In this document: positions 33,285 to 44,771 of the stretch, piece by piece
Layout of the letters: the number at the start of each line of letters is the position of its first letter
Numbering within the stretch: position 1 is the first letter of the stretch
NCBI GenBank assembly: GCA_963921195.1
Contig: OY992540.1
Coordinates: 178,035,896-178,099,895 of the forward strand
Length of the DNA stretch: 64,000 bases
Direction: 5' to 3'
DNA from: Pegoplata infirma
Taxonomy: Eukaryota; Arthropoda; Insecta; Diptera; Anthomyiidae
Notes under the pieces: model-generated
Database searches by the model: none
What the model was told of the DNA's origin: nothing
Seen by the model: the letters and a program-made list of their open reading frames with translations, nothing else
Position numbers and translations under genes: made by a program

Positions 33285-33978
33285 ATGGATAAATGGGAAC
33301 AAATAAGGAAAATTATTTACACGGAAAGGGAAAATTTCATGCAGGCTTATAAATGTATTGACAAAAATATTTATATTAAACCGGAAACAGTGAGAAAACA
33401 CTTAGTAACATTAACAGGTTCTCTGGAGATAATTAGAGAAACAGCATACAGAAATAGAGGGAAATTCACTGAGGAACACAGGAACGAATTTTTAGAAATT
33501 TATTGGAATCTAAGGGATCGATTAGTAAAAATACTTGATAAATATAATATTAACCAAAAAGTGCCACATTCAATTGAGCAACAATTAAAGATCGATACAA
33601 ATATTATACTCGATTCTAGCAATAGTCAGAAGTTTGACCCAATCGCCGAAGAAGAAACCAATTCCGACTTTGAAGATTTCTCATATAATTTCAAAATGAC
33701 ACAAACGGTAGTAGAATTTCTTAACACAGCCTCAAAACTGATTTGCGATTTCGACGGCAAGCCTGAGAATCTACGTACATTTCTGGACTCGCTCCAATTA
33801 ATAGATTCACTTAAGGGTGCACACGAACAAGCAGCGGTATCTCTAATAAGAACTAGACTAAAGGGAACTGCTAGGAATCTGATTAGCAATGAATCTTCAA
33901 TCTCTGAGATTATAAATAAACTGAATACCTCAGTAAAGGGAGAATCAGTCGAGGTCTTGTCGGCAAAAATAATGAATA
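33285..33978 (+). pseudogene. gag of 412-like element, N-terminal part
   Basis: Opens at ATG 33285 and reads capsid-like sequence, including FDGKPENLRTFLDSL and AVSLIRTRLKGTARNLI, typical of Gypsy capsids in this group. The frame is interrupted at 33978 by the CACTG-ended foldback element, after which only a foreign tail can be read to a stop at 34052. The second part resumes in frame after the ATA duplication at 38265-38267. Apart from that insertion no stop or frameshift is visible. Confidence 0.85.
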
Positions 33979-36900
33979 CACTGTGCTACACCAGAAATAT
34001 GCAGGGGTTCTCATATGAAAATTCGGGTTGGTTGCAGTCCATAGAGTACTGATATACTCATAGTTTTTCTGGATCACTTCGTTAAGTACGTTTTTTATTG
34101 GCAAATGTGTTGAAAAACGGCAATTCTTAAATTACAATTTTAAAAAATTATTACTTTGTTAGTTAACAACCGATTTTCGATTTTATGAATTTTTTTGAAA
34201 GGTATAAGTCTTACCTTTTAAACAAAATAAAATATTAAAAATCGATCAAGAATTGGCTGAGCTACGATCGTTTAAGTTAAAAAAAAACCCAATTTTTTTA
34301 AAATTTTGTCATATTCTTTATACTCTAAGTTGAAAGTGCATCATTAAACAATTTTTTTTTTATTTTTGTATAAAAGTATAGTAAAGTAGCTTTCCAAAAC
34401 ACCAAAAAACATAACAATCAGTTAAAAAATGAATGAGTTATGCTAAGTTATTTGATAGGACATTTTTATTTTTTTTTTCACAAATGCTTTTAATTCAGGT
34501 ATTATTCATAAATCTTATTGCTAGTAATAATTTTATGTGCCTATGCATATTAACAAGAGAAGGTAACATAATTAGATTTGTGCGTGATTGACACATGATC
34601 ACAAGTGAGCGTGATTGAAAATCAATTTTACTCACGTCGTTGTGAGTGAGTGTCAGTGGAATAAAAAAGTGTGAGTGAAATAAAAAAAATTTTTAGAACC
34701 CGTTCTGAAATTTTCCATTTTTTAAAAAAGTCAATTTATAAAAAATCCGCCCACTTTTGTTTTTTTTTGTAAATTGTTTTTTAAAGATTAGATGTTTGTC
34801 TAAGAGATGGTCACGTGAGTGAATTTTAACTTTCACTCAATCACGAGCATAATTTTTCTTCTAACACTCACTCACAATCACGTGGGTAAATTTAATACAA
34901 CTCACACTCACGTACGCCGACGCCGACGCAAGAGTCACTCACACTAACGTTGACTCACACTCAAGATATTCTTATTTATACTAAAAAAAATTTCAAAAAC
35001 TAAAGTTTCAAAAATCTTTCAAAATTTTCAGCAAAATCTAAAATTTTACATTTGTTTTGATTTTTTCGGGACGAAATCTGAAGCTAAGCAAAATTTTACA
35101 TTTTTTTGTGTTGCTTTTTTTGGAATGAAAAGAAATATGAAGAGAAAATAAATCACGCAAACTCACGCAAAAAAATCAACTCACGCACACTCTTTCACGC
35201 AATAATCTTACTCACACTCACTCACAATCACGTGAGTAAATTGAATTCAGTCACACTCACGCTCTTATCTGCTCATGTTCCCATGTAATGTGTTTTTTTC
35301 GTTATTTTCGAGAAATCGCATTTGAATTTCATGGCAATTTAGTAATTTGCTTGGTTCAACGTAGCGTATGACTAATGCAAATATTTAACACTCATTCGCT
35401 ACGTTGAAACAAGAAAATACAAGCAAATTACAAAATTGTTATGAAAATTAATATTCAAATGCGATTTTCTCAAAAAAAACATATGTCTGAATTTATTTGT
35501 GTGGATAGACAAACATCTAAGCTTAAAAAAAAGTGGCCGGATTTTTGATTAATTGACTTTTTTTAAAAATGCAAAATTTCAGAACTAATTCTGAAAATTT
35601 TCCAAAAAAAAAATGTTTAATCGATGTTTGAGATTGTGGTGCATTCCGTTTTAATTTAATAAATATTTAAACAAGGTAACTCAACACAAATTTTACCATT
35701 TTTCCAATATTTGACCTCCTAAGTCAAGTTTTTAAAAAATTTAAAAACCGAAAACGCAATTTTCTTAGCTCCATATAGGGCTATTTATACAACCTGTTCA
35801 GAAATTTACGGTATTCTGGATATTTGGTGTGGAATGCCTCATACGTTTATTTATAAATAGGTAAAATTTCCATCAAATGATCCTACAATTTTATCAATTT
35901 CGTTTCAAAAATGTTTGCAAACGCACCACTTTTTCTGTCATAAAAATGTTGCAGGTATAACTTTTCAAAAAAGATTTTTTACTTAAACGAGCCTACCCAG
36001 CAAAACTTTAGTAATGGGTAGTGATTATATAACACATTACCAGGTGTTGCATATAACTTATTTGTAGCAGTATTTTATGGTGTCATTTGTTCCACAACGT
36101 ATGATTTTCAAGTGAAAAATAATGCATACTAATAACACAGCGTGACAAAACTGACCACTATTTTAGAAAACAAGAGGTGTGACCAACGTTTCTATATATT
36201 TGAGACATGCTGATTCGAATGGCGTACTCCGTTTTTCGATGTATGGTACAGTTTTCTTGCAAAATGTCGTTAAAGATTTGCTGTTTTCAAGCCAGTTTTT
36301 CAACAAAAAAATTTGCAAAGTTAATGATTTTTAAATTGTATGGCATGGAAAACAAAGATATGACTTGAAGCAATATTTCTAATGCAAATTTGGTCTAAAG
36401 CTTTTCATTGGCATATACAAAAAAACGGTTTTTCGCGATTTTCATCATGATGGTCCATATAACATAGCTGTTTTTTGTCCACTATTCGTATTGTTAGGGA
36501 TGCCTTTTTGATTCACTAAAAGCAAGTTTTTTATGAAAGACCAACTTGGCGGTTAATTTCGCGAAAACCTCAAAAAATGAAGAAATTCGCGAATTTAAGG
36601 GCTTAAGATGAAAAGCCTTAAACCAAATTTGTATAAGAAATATTGCTACAAGTCACATCTTTGTTTTCCATGCCATACAATTTAAAAATAATTAACTTTG
36701 CAAATTTTTTTGTTGAAAAACTGGCTGGAAAGCAGCAAATCTTTAATGACATTTTGCAAGAAAACTGTACCATACATCGAAAAATGGAGAACGCCATTCG
36801 AATCAGCATGTCCGAAATATATGGAAATGATGGTCGTAACTCTTGTTTATTTTTTAGTGTTCCGCAGTGTAATTTGCTACGTAATGCATGATTATTGGAA

Positions 36901-38264
36901 AAAATGTATTTCAGATTTGTTATTTCTAAACATTAAATCATGGATGACTTATATTTGGTTACATTATGTATTATTGGAAAGTTTGAAATAATGTATTATT
37001 TATAATTGGATGTATAATGCATTACAATAACATAAAAATAATTATTTTATAAAAAAATGCATAAGTTTAAACTAGAGATGGGCTCACGACAGGAAATCTC
37101 TAACGAGTCACACTCACGAGCATATTTTATTTACTTACACTCACTTACAATCACGTGAGAACATTTAATACAAAATTACTTTTTCACTACTCGTAACACC
37201 TTATATATTATCTTCTGGTATGCTATATTCTTTCATTTCTCGTAACCTATAAAATATCATTTATTTTACACCTTACTCGTATTCTTCGTTATAAATTTAT
37301 GACTTATTTTATACCTTACTGGTATTCTTTGTGATAATGTGGATGCATTACTTTGAGTCTCATCGCCTGTTAAAATCATCAATGCTGCAATGTATAAAAT
37401 AAGAGATCCTATACCTTATTTTATACCTTATTTGGTAATCTAAGTATTGCTGGGTATTTTCAATCTATTCTCAATATTTTTTTTTTTTTTTGAGAAGTAA
37501 CACTCATATTTTTCGAACAAAACCAAAACATTATAAATGGGATTAAAAAGCAACTGACACGCCCATTTTTTTTATTCCACTCACTCACAACCACGTGAGT
37601 AAAATTGATTTTCAATCACGCTCACTTGAGATCATGTGTCAATCACGCACAAATCTAATTATGTTACCATCTCTTGTTTATATGCATAGGCACATAAAAT
37701 TACTACTACTTAGCAATAAGATTTATGAATAATACCTGAATTACAAGCATTTCTGAAAAAAATTAAAAATGTCCTATCACAAAACTTAGCATAACTCATT
37801 CATTTTTTCACCGATTGTTATGTTTTTTTGTGTTTTGGAAAGCTACTTTACTATACTTTTATACAAAAAAAAAAAAAAAATTGTTTAATGATTCACTTTC
37901 AACTTAGAGTATAAAGAATATGACAAATTTTTAAAAAAAATTGGATTTTTTTTAACTTAAACGATCGTAGCTCAGCCAATTCTTGATCGATTTTTAATAT
38001 TTTTGTTTTGTTTAAAAGGTAAGACTTATACCTTTCAAAAAAATCCATAAAATCGAAAATCGGTTGCTAACTAACAAAGTAATAATTTTTTAAAATTGTA
38101 ATTTAAGAATTGGCGTTTTTCAACACATTTGCCAATAAAAAACGTACTTAACGAAGTGATCCAGAAAAACTATAAGTATATCAGTACTCTATGGACTCCA
38201 ACCAACCCGAATTTTCATATGACAACCCCTGCATATTTTATTTTTGGTCATTTGTAGCACAGTG
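33979..38264. mobile_element. 4.3-kb CACTG-ended foldback element, TSD ATA
   Basis: It starts CACTGTGCTACA and ends TGTAGCACAGTG, with ATA duplicated at 33976-33978 and 38265-38267. The arms of about 700 bp (to roughly 34680 and 37560) are well conserved. CACT(A/G) ends and a 2-3-bp duplication suggest the CACTA/EnSpm group. The interior has ACTCACGTGAGT-like words (34570-35280, 37080-37660), a secondary palindrome at about 34690-35600 centred near 35390, and a nested element at 35996-37454. No transposase is present. Confidence 0.82.
35996..37454. mobile_element. 1.46-kb nested element with internal inverted repeat
   Basis: The ends CCCAGCAAAACTT and AAGTATTGCTGGG are inverted and flanked by TA (35994-35995, 37455-37456). 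Inside it, 36185-36410 and 36605-36840 are inverted copies of about 230 bp around a 200-bp spacer. The short open frames in this repeat occur on both strands and look like chance. Confidence 0.65.
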
Positions 38265-38267
38265 ATA

Positions 38268-38788
38268 TTAAACAGAGCAATAAATCTGCAAATGTATATT
38301 GTAGTGAGATAGAATCTCTAGTAAAATCACTTGAGAATGCATACATATCAGATGGTTTGACTTGCGATTTGGCAAATAAATACTCGACTCAAGTTGCTGT
38401 AAAAGCACTTACTAAAAATTGCAACATTGAGAAGGTAAAACTGATCATGGAAGCTGGACAATTCAATAATATGAATGACGCAATTAGCAAATTTGTGAAT
38501 TGTTGCACTGAGGCAACTAGTCAGCAGAATTCCATATTGTACTATGGGCAAAGACCCAATCACCACAGTTACCGCAGAGGCAGAGGAAGATTCCGTGGAA
38601 GAGGTAATTTCTCCCGGAATAACAATAATAATAACCACAATAACAATAATAATAATTATTCAAATAATAACTACAGAAATAGAAGAGGACGTGGTTACTA
38701 TAATGGTAACAGAAACCACACTAGAGCAATAACTGCAAATGAAGATAGTTCGGGAAACTCGAACGCCCCCCTAAGATCAAGTCAATAA
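38268..38788 (+). pseudogene. gag of 412-like element, C-terminal part
   Basis: It continues the capsid frame in phase after the insertion, with SDGLTCDLANKYSTQ and then a basic nucleic-acid-binding tail: RRGRGRFRGRG, an Asn-rich stretch, and NRRGRGYYNGN. The RG-rich tail stands in place of a CCHC knuckle. The frame ends TAA at 38786-38788, overlapping pol. Confidence 0.85.
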
Positions 38789-40638
38789 ACAGGAAAATAT
38801 ACAACCTCAACCTTAACTTTAGTTGTTTCATACGAATTAAAATAGATATAATTAATACCATTGTAACATTACTGGTAGACACTGGAGCAGACATATCCTT
38901 AATAAAACATCAATGCACATTTAAACAAATAAATACGGCACATTTTACTACACTCACTGGTATAGGAAAGGGTACAATTAAATCCATTGGTACAACATTT
39001 TTCGATTTAAGAACTGATAAATTCTTGATACCCCACAATTTCCAAGTGGTAGAAGACAATTTCCCAATACCATGTGATGGAATAATTGGTACGGATTTTA
39101 TGAAAAAATACAATTGCATACTTGAATTTAATCAAGACCAGGATTATCTTATCCTGAAACCACATAATTTAACACAACAAATAGTAATACCGATGACCAA
39201 TACTTGTGATGATGAAATTACCTTACCAGCTAGATCTGAAGTAATACGACAAATAAAAGTTTCATCTTGCAATGAGGAAATATTGATACCTAATCAAGAA
39301 CCCCAACCAGGAATATTCATCGCTAGTACACTAGTTAAAGCTAAAAATGCATTTATAAGGATACTTAACACAAACAACACAATATCTACACTAAAACAAA
39401 ATAAAATTATAACAGAAGATGTCAATGAGTATGATATAATGAAGAACAACATCGACAATAAAAATAGAAAACACGAAATTTTAAACATATTGAAGAAAAA
39501 TTTTCCAAAACGTTTTAATGAAACATTAACGGAAATATGTTCCGAATACAGCGATATCTTCGGATTAGAATCAGAAACTGTTACAACTAACAATTTTTAC
39601 AAACAAAAGTTAAGAACAAAGGATAAAGAACCAGTATACATAAAGAACTATCGTATACCACATACTCATAAAGACGAAATTGAAGAGCAAGTGAATAAGT
39701 TGATAGATGATGGAATAATAGAATCATCATATTCAGAATATAATAGTCCAATTTTATTAGTTCCAAAGAAATCCTTGCCAAATTCAAAGAAAAAAAGATG
39801 GAGATTAGTGATAGATTACAGACAAGTTAGCAAGAAATTAATAGCAGATAAATTTCCATTACCAAGAATAGATGATATTTTAGATCAACTTGGCAGAGCA
39901 AAGTATTTTTCTTGTCTGGACTTAATATCCGGATTTCATCAAATTGAATTAGAAAAAGATTCTAGAAACATAACTTCATTTTCAACTACCAAAGGTTCAT
40001 ATAGATTTACCAGATTACCATATGGTCTAAAAGTAGCACCAAATTCATTCCAAAGAATGATGACAATTGCTTTTAGTGGTTTGAGACCTGATCAAGCTTT
40101 TTTATACATGGATGATTTAGTTGTACTAGGTTGTTCCGAGAAACACATGCTTTCAAATTTAACAGATGTTTTTGAGTTATGTCGCAGACACAATCTCAAA
40201 TTGCATCCTGAAAAATGTTCATTCTTCATGCACGAGGTTACATACCATGGCCATAAATGCACCAACAAAGGCATACTCCCAGATGACAGTAAATATTCAG
40301 TAATTGAAAACTACCCGAAACCTACGGATGCAGATAGTGCTAGAAGATTTGTAGCTTTTTGCAATTACTACAGACGATTTATTAAAAATTTTTCTGAATA
40401 TTCAAGGCATCTTACTAGATTATCGAAAAAAGGAGTATCATTTGAGTGGACAAGGGAATGCGATATTGCCTTTGAACATCTTAAAAAGGCACTAATGCAC
40501 CCAACATTGCTGCAATATCCAGATTTTGAAAAACAGTTCTGTATAACAACAGATGCAAGCAAACACGCATGTGGCGCCGTACTTACACAGGAAAACGACG
40601 GAAAACATTTACCAGTAGCATACGCATCTAGAAGCTTT
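38749..40638 (+). pseudogene. pol of 412-like element: protease, RT, part of RNase H
   Basis: Open from 38749 in the -1 frame relative to gag, overlapping it by 40 bases; the C6 run at 38766-38771 is a candidate slip point. Domains in order: retropepsin with LLVDTGADISL (38869-38901) and GIIGTDFM; RT with WRLVIDYRQV, YFSCLDLISGFHQIEL, PYGLKVAPNSFQRM and YMDD (40105-40116); RNase H start CITTDASKHACGAVLTQ and PVAYASRSFT. The reading is close to Drosophila 412. After the last motif the sequence runs straight into LTR at 40639, so the rest of RNase H, integrase and the polypurine tract are gone. The open frame continues through LTR sequence to a stop at 40686. Confidence 0.9.
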
Positions 40639-40991
40639 ACACACTGTTTGCATTGTACAATGACTATTGAAGTTACAGTAAACTAAGCTGAGAATACTCA
40701 GTCAAACTGTGGTAACTTCTACTGTAAATCTTATTGAACAGTCAACCCTTCTGGTATTGTACGATGATCGTTGTTTCGTACTTAACGAATCTAACTAAAT
40801 ATATTAGTCCATTGCTACATTTCCCCACTGTTAATTTAAGTGCTAACTAAGCAATTTTATACCATAAATTAAGTTCAATTTTAATGAATAAAGTCAATTG
40901 AAAAACAAAGCTCAACCGGCTTATCAATTTAATATCAAGCTCAACCAGCTTAACAAGTTGTAACCAAGCTCAACCGGCTTACCAAGTTACA
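40639..40991 (+). repeat. 3' LTR of 412-like element, 5'-truncated
   Basis: 353 bases equal in length to 31950-32302, with four substitutions. The junction with pol is at ACACAC, a hexamer also present at 31950-31955 in the full LTR, so a deletion probably joined two ACACAC words. The end TTACA is followed by GTCC (40992-40995), matching the left target duplication. Confidence 0.9.
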
Positions 40992-40995
40992 GTCC

Positions 40996-41010
40996 AATAA
41001 ATAAATAAAT
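40996..41010 (+). other. 3' tail of the non-LTR element
   Basis: AATAAATAAATAAAT follows the GTCC duplication. It is the expected short repetitive tail of an RTE-like element whose body ends at 31836. Confidence 0.6.
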
Positions 41011-41039
41011 TTCATTTGGTATGTAGCATGAGTAGATTT

Positions 41040-41225
41040 CTCTGCATAATATAGAAGATAAACGAAAAAAACTGAAAAATGGCCTTGTCTTTCCCCCTCC
41101 TTTTTACCCCCTAAATATGAATTTGGGCCGCTAAAAAAAAATACGTGTCCCTTTATTTTTTCTGCTCTACAAAATAAAAGCAATTCCATGAAGATCCGCG
41201 GGTGACACTAGGGAGACTTCCCTTG
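41040..41225. mobile_element. right inverted terminus of the TIR element
   Basis: Inverted partner of 28063-28245, ending GGGAGACTTCCCTTG at 41225 and followed by the duplicated TAA. It is more AT-altered than the left terminus but shares its blocks in order. Confidence 0.78.
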
Positions 41226-41246
41226 TAAGTGGAGGGTATAAAAAAA

Positions 41247-41880
41247 GCCTCCTAAAATTCAGTGTCAACCCTGGCAATTCTAGTTTAAAAATAAAAAAAA
41301 AAGAATGTAAAAATATTGCGAATATATTTTTTATAGCTGTTTAAAAATTGCTAACATTAATACTGTTTTTTTTTAGTTTCAGCCCCCCTTAATCACGCGC
41401 CTTTTAATTTTTCACACCATACAAATATATAAAAACTATATTTTCATTATTTTTTTATGTTAAGTATTAAATTCTTATTTTTGTTATGTTCATGTTTGTC
41501 CTTCAAGGATTGGATTTTTTTTATTCTTATATTATATTATAATATAAGTTCAAAAGACTGAATTATATTTGTTACCTGAAAAAATCATTAATTTTATTTA
41601 AATTAATAAAACGTATTGTTGTACAATATACAACTATATAATATTGTTTTTTAAGGAATCTAATTTGTCGGGAAAATTTTAATAAATCATATACCTATTT
41701 ATTTGATGTCTGAATTTTCACAATATATATTAATGACAGCATACAATAAATACTTATTGTAAAAACTTCATTATCTGTTATATTTGTTTGCAAAAAAACA
41801 TAGGATAGCAAATGTAGTATACTCATTCTCACTTTACTCACTCACACCCAATCCACTAAAGAGAATAACAATACCTACTT
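41247..41880. other. AT-rich stretch, no gene seen
   Basis: Apart from the AACCCTGGCAATTCTAG motif at 41263-41279 (see 26950), this holds AT-rich sequence and a TATTATATTATAATATAA run near 41530. I see nothing further. Confidence 0.4.
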
Positions 41881-42062
41881 ATAGCCGTAATTTCAACAAG
41901 CAGATAACTATCAGTGCATAGATATCTACCGTGTAAGTAAAATTTCGTAAATTTAACTCTTAGGTAACTATAATTTTCAATGTTAATTTACCGGACAGGT
42001 AAAGATATCTCTTAGGTATTTTACACCCGTAGTTACCTACTTGTTGAAATTACGAGCATTAT
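41881..42062. mobile_element. ~180-bp hairpin MITE
   Basis: GTAATTTCAACAAG near 41887 is matched, inverted, by CTTGTTGAAATTAC near 42040-42053. Inside, AGGTAACTA and TAGTTACCT words and GATATCT pairs continue the imperfect hairpin. Target duplication is not resolved. Confidence 0.65.
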
Positions 42063-42144
42063 AACAGAAACACAACAATATCTATCAATACGCACTCACA
42101 ACAGTAGTAACACACCAACTTGTACATTAAGTTATAACTGTGCA

Positions 42145-43102
42145 CGTCTTTAATCCAGACTACTAACGTATGTGGCATTCCGAAGTCTATTTAAAATTGT
42201 ATCTATACGTGGTTACGGGTAAGCATCGGGTACTGACCTTAAATTTAGCTGTCGAAGTCCATGCAGGTCCTCCAAGTACCGTTTTTCTTCTTGGCTAGCG
42301 TAATAGGAAAACTATAGGGACTTCGGGAGGGCTCAATACATCCACGGGCAATGAGTTTATTAACTTCCGCATCAATGATGGCTTGCATGGCTGGATTTCT
42401 TTGGGCATAACGTAATTTAATAGGGCGGTCGTCGGTCATTATAATTTTATGCTGAGCAATATTAGATAATCCATTTAAGTTTTGAAATTTAGGTAGTTCT
42501 GTTTCTAAAAATTCTTTGATTTGGCGTTGTTCTTCAGGAGTATGTTCATCGGTGGTACGATGACGTGGGGATGGTTCAACAATACCCGTGACATTATTTG
42601 AAACTAATGTAGGTATTTCATTTTCACTCACCTCTTCGACATTTGGTGTAACCGGTTCGTGAATGATGCCACATCGCTCTGTTCTTTTCTTCTTTGTTTT
42701 ACATTTTAAGGTAAGGCCGGCGCAGCTAATGGTGGTGTTAAATATTTTCAGGAAATCCAAACCCAAAATTATTTTTTCTGTAGCTTCAGCCATAATGAGA
42801 AAAGTGCACTTAGCGGTAATCTTTCCTAGAGTTACGGTGTAAGTTGCTGCTTTAGATATAATTCGAGTAGATCCGTCGGCTAACACTACCTCCACGTTCG
42901 CGCGTTCAAACTTATAATTTTTATTAAGACGTTTAGCAAATTTTTCCTGTATAAAACTACGGCTGGCCCCAGTGTCCAACATGGCTGTGATTAATTTACA
43001 TTCTAGGAGGATAGTAGCATTTAGGCGTGTTTCCTCGCAATGTAGAGCTGTTTTATTCGGTGAGGGTAGTTTGGTAGGAGGCCCGTCATCCCTCAATCTT
43101 TA
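42145..43102 (-). pseudogene. decayed Gypsy pol: protease and start of RT
   Basis: Reads from about 43096 leftward in a frame that overlaps the end of gag. The protease motif is LDTGASRSFI, with IILGLDFLKIF as the second signature. The RT entry includes IARGCIEPSRSPYSFP and KKNGTWRTCMDF. A frameshift near 42252 ends the frame at 42245. In the next frame the RT block LNLRSVPDAYP and ILNRLRNATYV continue with several stops to about 42145, where similarity fades. The style resembles Ulysses/Osvaldo-like Gypsy elements. Confidence 0.8.
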
Positions 43103-44236
43103 CGACCCCCGAATGCGTTTCCCGAGCGACGTCGGCAGCATTCTGTTGTGCGAACCTCTCGTGGACCACATTCAGCACATGAATTTGTGTTATTCGGGCA
43201 ATTATTTGATGGATGACCATTTACACCACAGTGATAACAGTGGTTTCTTGGCTGTTCATCGGCTCTGTTTGCGGCCAGTGGACGGGGAAAATCCCCACGA
43301 CCGTGATGCGAGGCTGTAGGAATACTTTCCAAATCATCAGCCAATGATAAAAGGTCCTGTAGTGTGGAAAAATCTTTCCTACGAATATACCATTGGTAAT
43401 CAGCATGCGCATTTCTAAAAATTCTTTCTAGTTTTTCTGCTTCGGCGAGGTTGGCGTGGCGCATGAGGGTTTGAAGTGCCAGTACGTAGTCCTTGAAAAT
43501 TTCACGTGGACGCTGAACTCTTTTACGAATCTCATCTTCAAGTTTTTCGAAGTAGCGTGGAGGAAGGAAAAATTTATTAAAATCGTTTTTAAATTTTTCC
43601 CACTCTTGTCAGTTTTTATTATTGTTTCTATACCACGTCAAGGCTCGATCACGCAAAAACTCTGGCATTATTTGAGGCATTTTATCAACACAGAATAAAT
43701 GCATTCCTGCCAGTTCCTCGACACGCTCAATAAATCCAAGTGGATCGCGCCCACCGTCATATTTTAACCCCCATTTTCTCACCTGATCCATTAAGCAGTT
43801 TCGTTTCGGCTGGAGCTGATTGGGTTTCAGGAGTTTTCTTGGCAGGAGCTGGTACTGAAAGGGTTTCAGCAATTTTTTTCTCGATTGTTGATGGCACTAG
43901 AGGAGTTTCAATAGTTTTCTGCTTCTCTATTTTAACTGGGGAGATATTTGCTGGCTGGTAGATGGAATCTGATGGAACCGTCAACAATGGTGAAGCACTT
44001 CGTGGAGATAATTGTTGATTTTTAGAAGATGTAGGTGCGAGGCTGCCGGAGTCTTTATATTTTTCTTGAATTTCCAGCAAACGTTTTGTCCGATCAGCGT
44101 CATGTTTTTGAGTTATAAAATTTCCGAACCGTTTTCTAAGTTCCTCGACGTTACCAGACACATCACATTCGAACTCATTTAAGTATGCCACGAGTTCTTC
44201 TCGTTTAAGGGAATAGGCCCAAGTTGATCTTAACAT
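43093..44236 (-). pseudogene. decayed Gypsy gag with SAP domain and zinc knuckle
   Basis: Starts at 44236 with a SAP-like motif (REELVAYLNEFECDVSGNVEELRKRF), which in other proteins binds AT-rich DNA, then a Ser/Pro-rich linker. A frameshift in 43757-43872 separates this from the capsid part (YDGGRDPLGFIERVEELA, LRDRALTWYRNNN). An in-frame TGA near 43610 breaks the capsid; the same frame continues to the zinc knuckle CYHCGVNGHPSNNC and a stop at 43093. SAP at the N-terminus of a gag is notable. Two lesions mark the copy as dead. Confidence 0.8.
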
Positions 44237-44771
44237 TTTATTTTTTTTTTAACAATTACGTAGATAACACTTTATAATTGATGACACGTTGACATAAAAC
44301 ACAATGCTGCAGCCGACGATGTTGTAACAATTTTGCACAGTTGAATAAAGTTGACAATGATTTACACTTTGCACAATTTTACGATTGACGATTTTCACAA
44401 TTTAGACGATTCACTTATATGTCCAAGAGAGCACCTTTTTTTCAACAAAAGTTTAAATTTTTTTTCAAAAAATTAATTTTATTGATTATAAAATGTTTAT
44501 TAAGTCTTTAGCGCTTTTGTTTTTATTTCGATAACAATTCACTTATATTTTTCAAAAAATAATTTTATCGTTCTTATACTGTCCGGCACACGTAGACATT
44601 TATTTCACAATATATTTTTTTTAATACAGTTTATCATATATTTTAATTTTTCGTAATAGTTCTTTAGTAATAGTTCGTTAAGTTTTTTTTTTTTCACTAG
44701 CTCTCTCTCGCGTCTGAGACAAAAAACGACGTGTTTTCACCTTTAAGCTGGGGCAGAGCTCATCGTACCCA
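44237..44771 (-). other. leader of the decayed Gypsy element
   Basis: AT-rich sequence between gag and the presumed LTR end. The TGG at 44769-44771 (minus strand) would start the primer binding site, but I do not recognise the tRNA. Confidence 0.4.

Noticed and set aside
38544..38732. Second open frame overlapping the gag RG/Asn-rich tail
   Set aside because: Shadow of the low-complexity AAT-rich gag sequence.
43456..43961. Plus-strand frames opposite the decayed Gypsy gag and protease
   Set aside because: They are antisense shadows of recognisable minus-strand gag and pol sequence.
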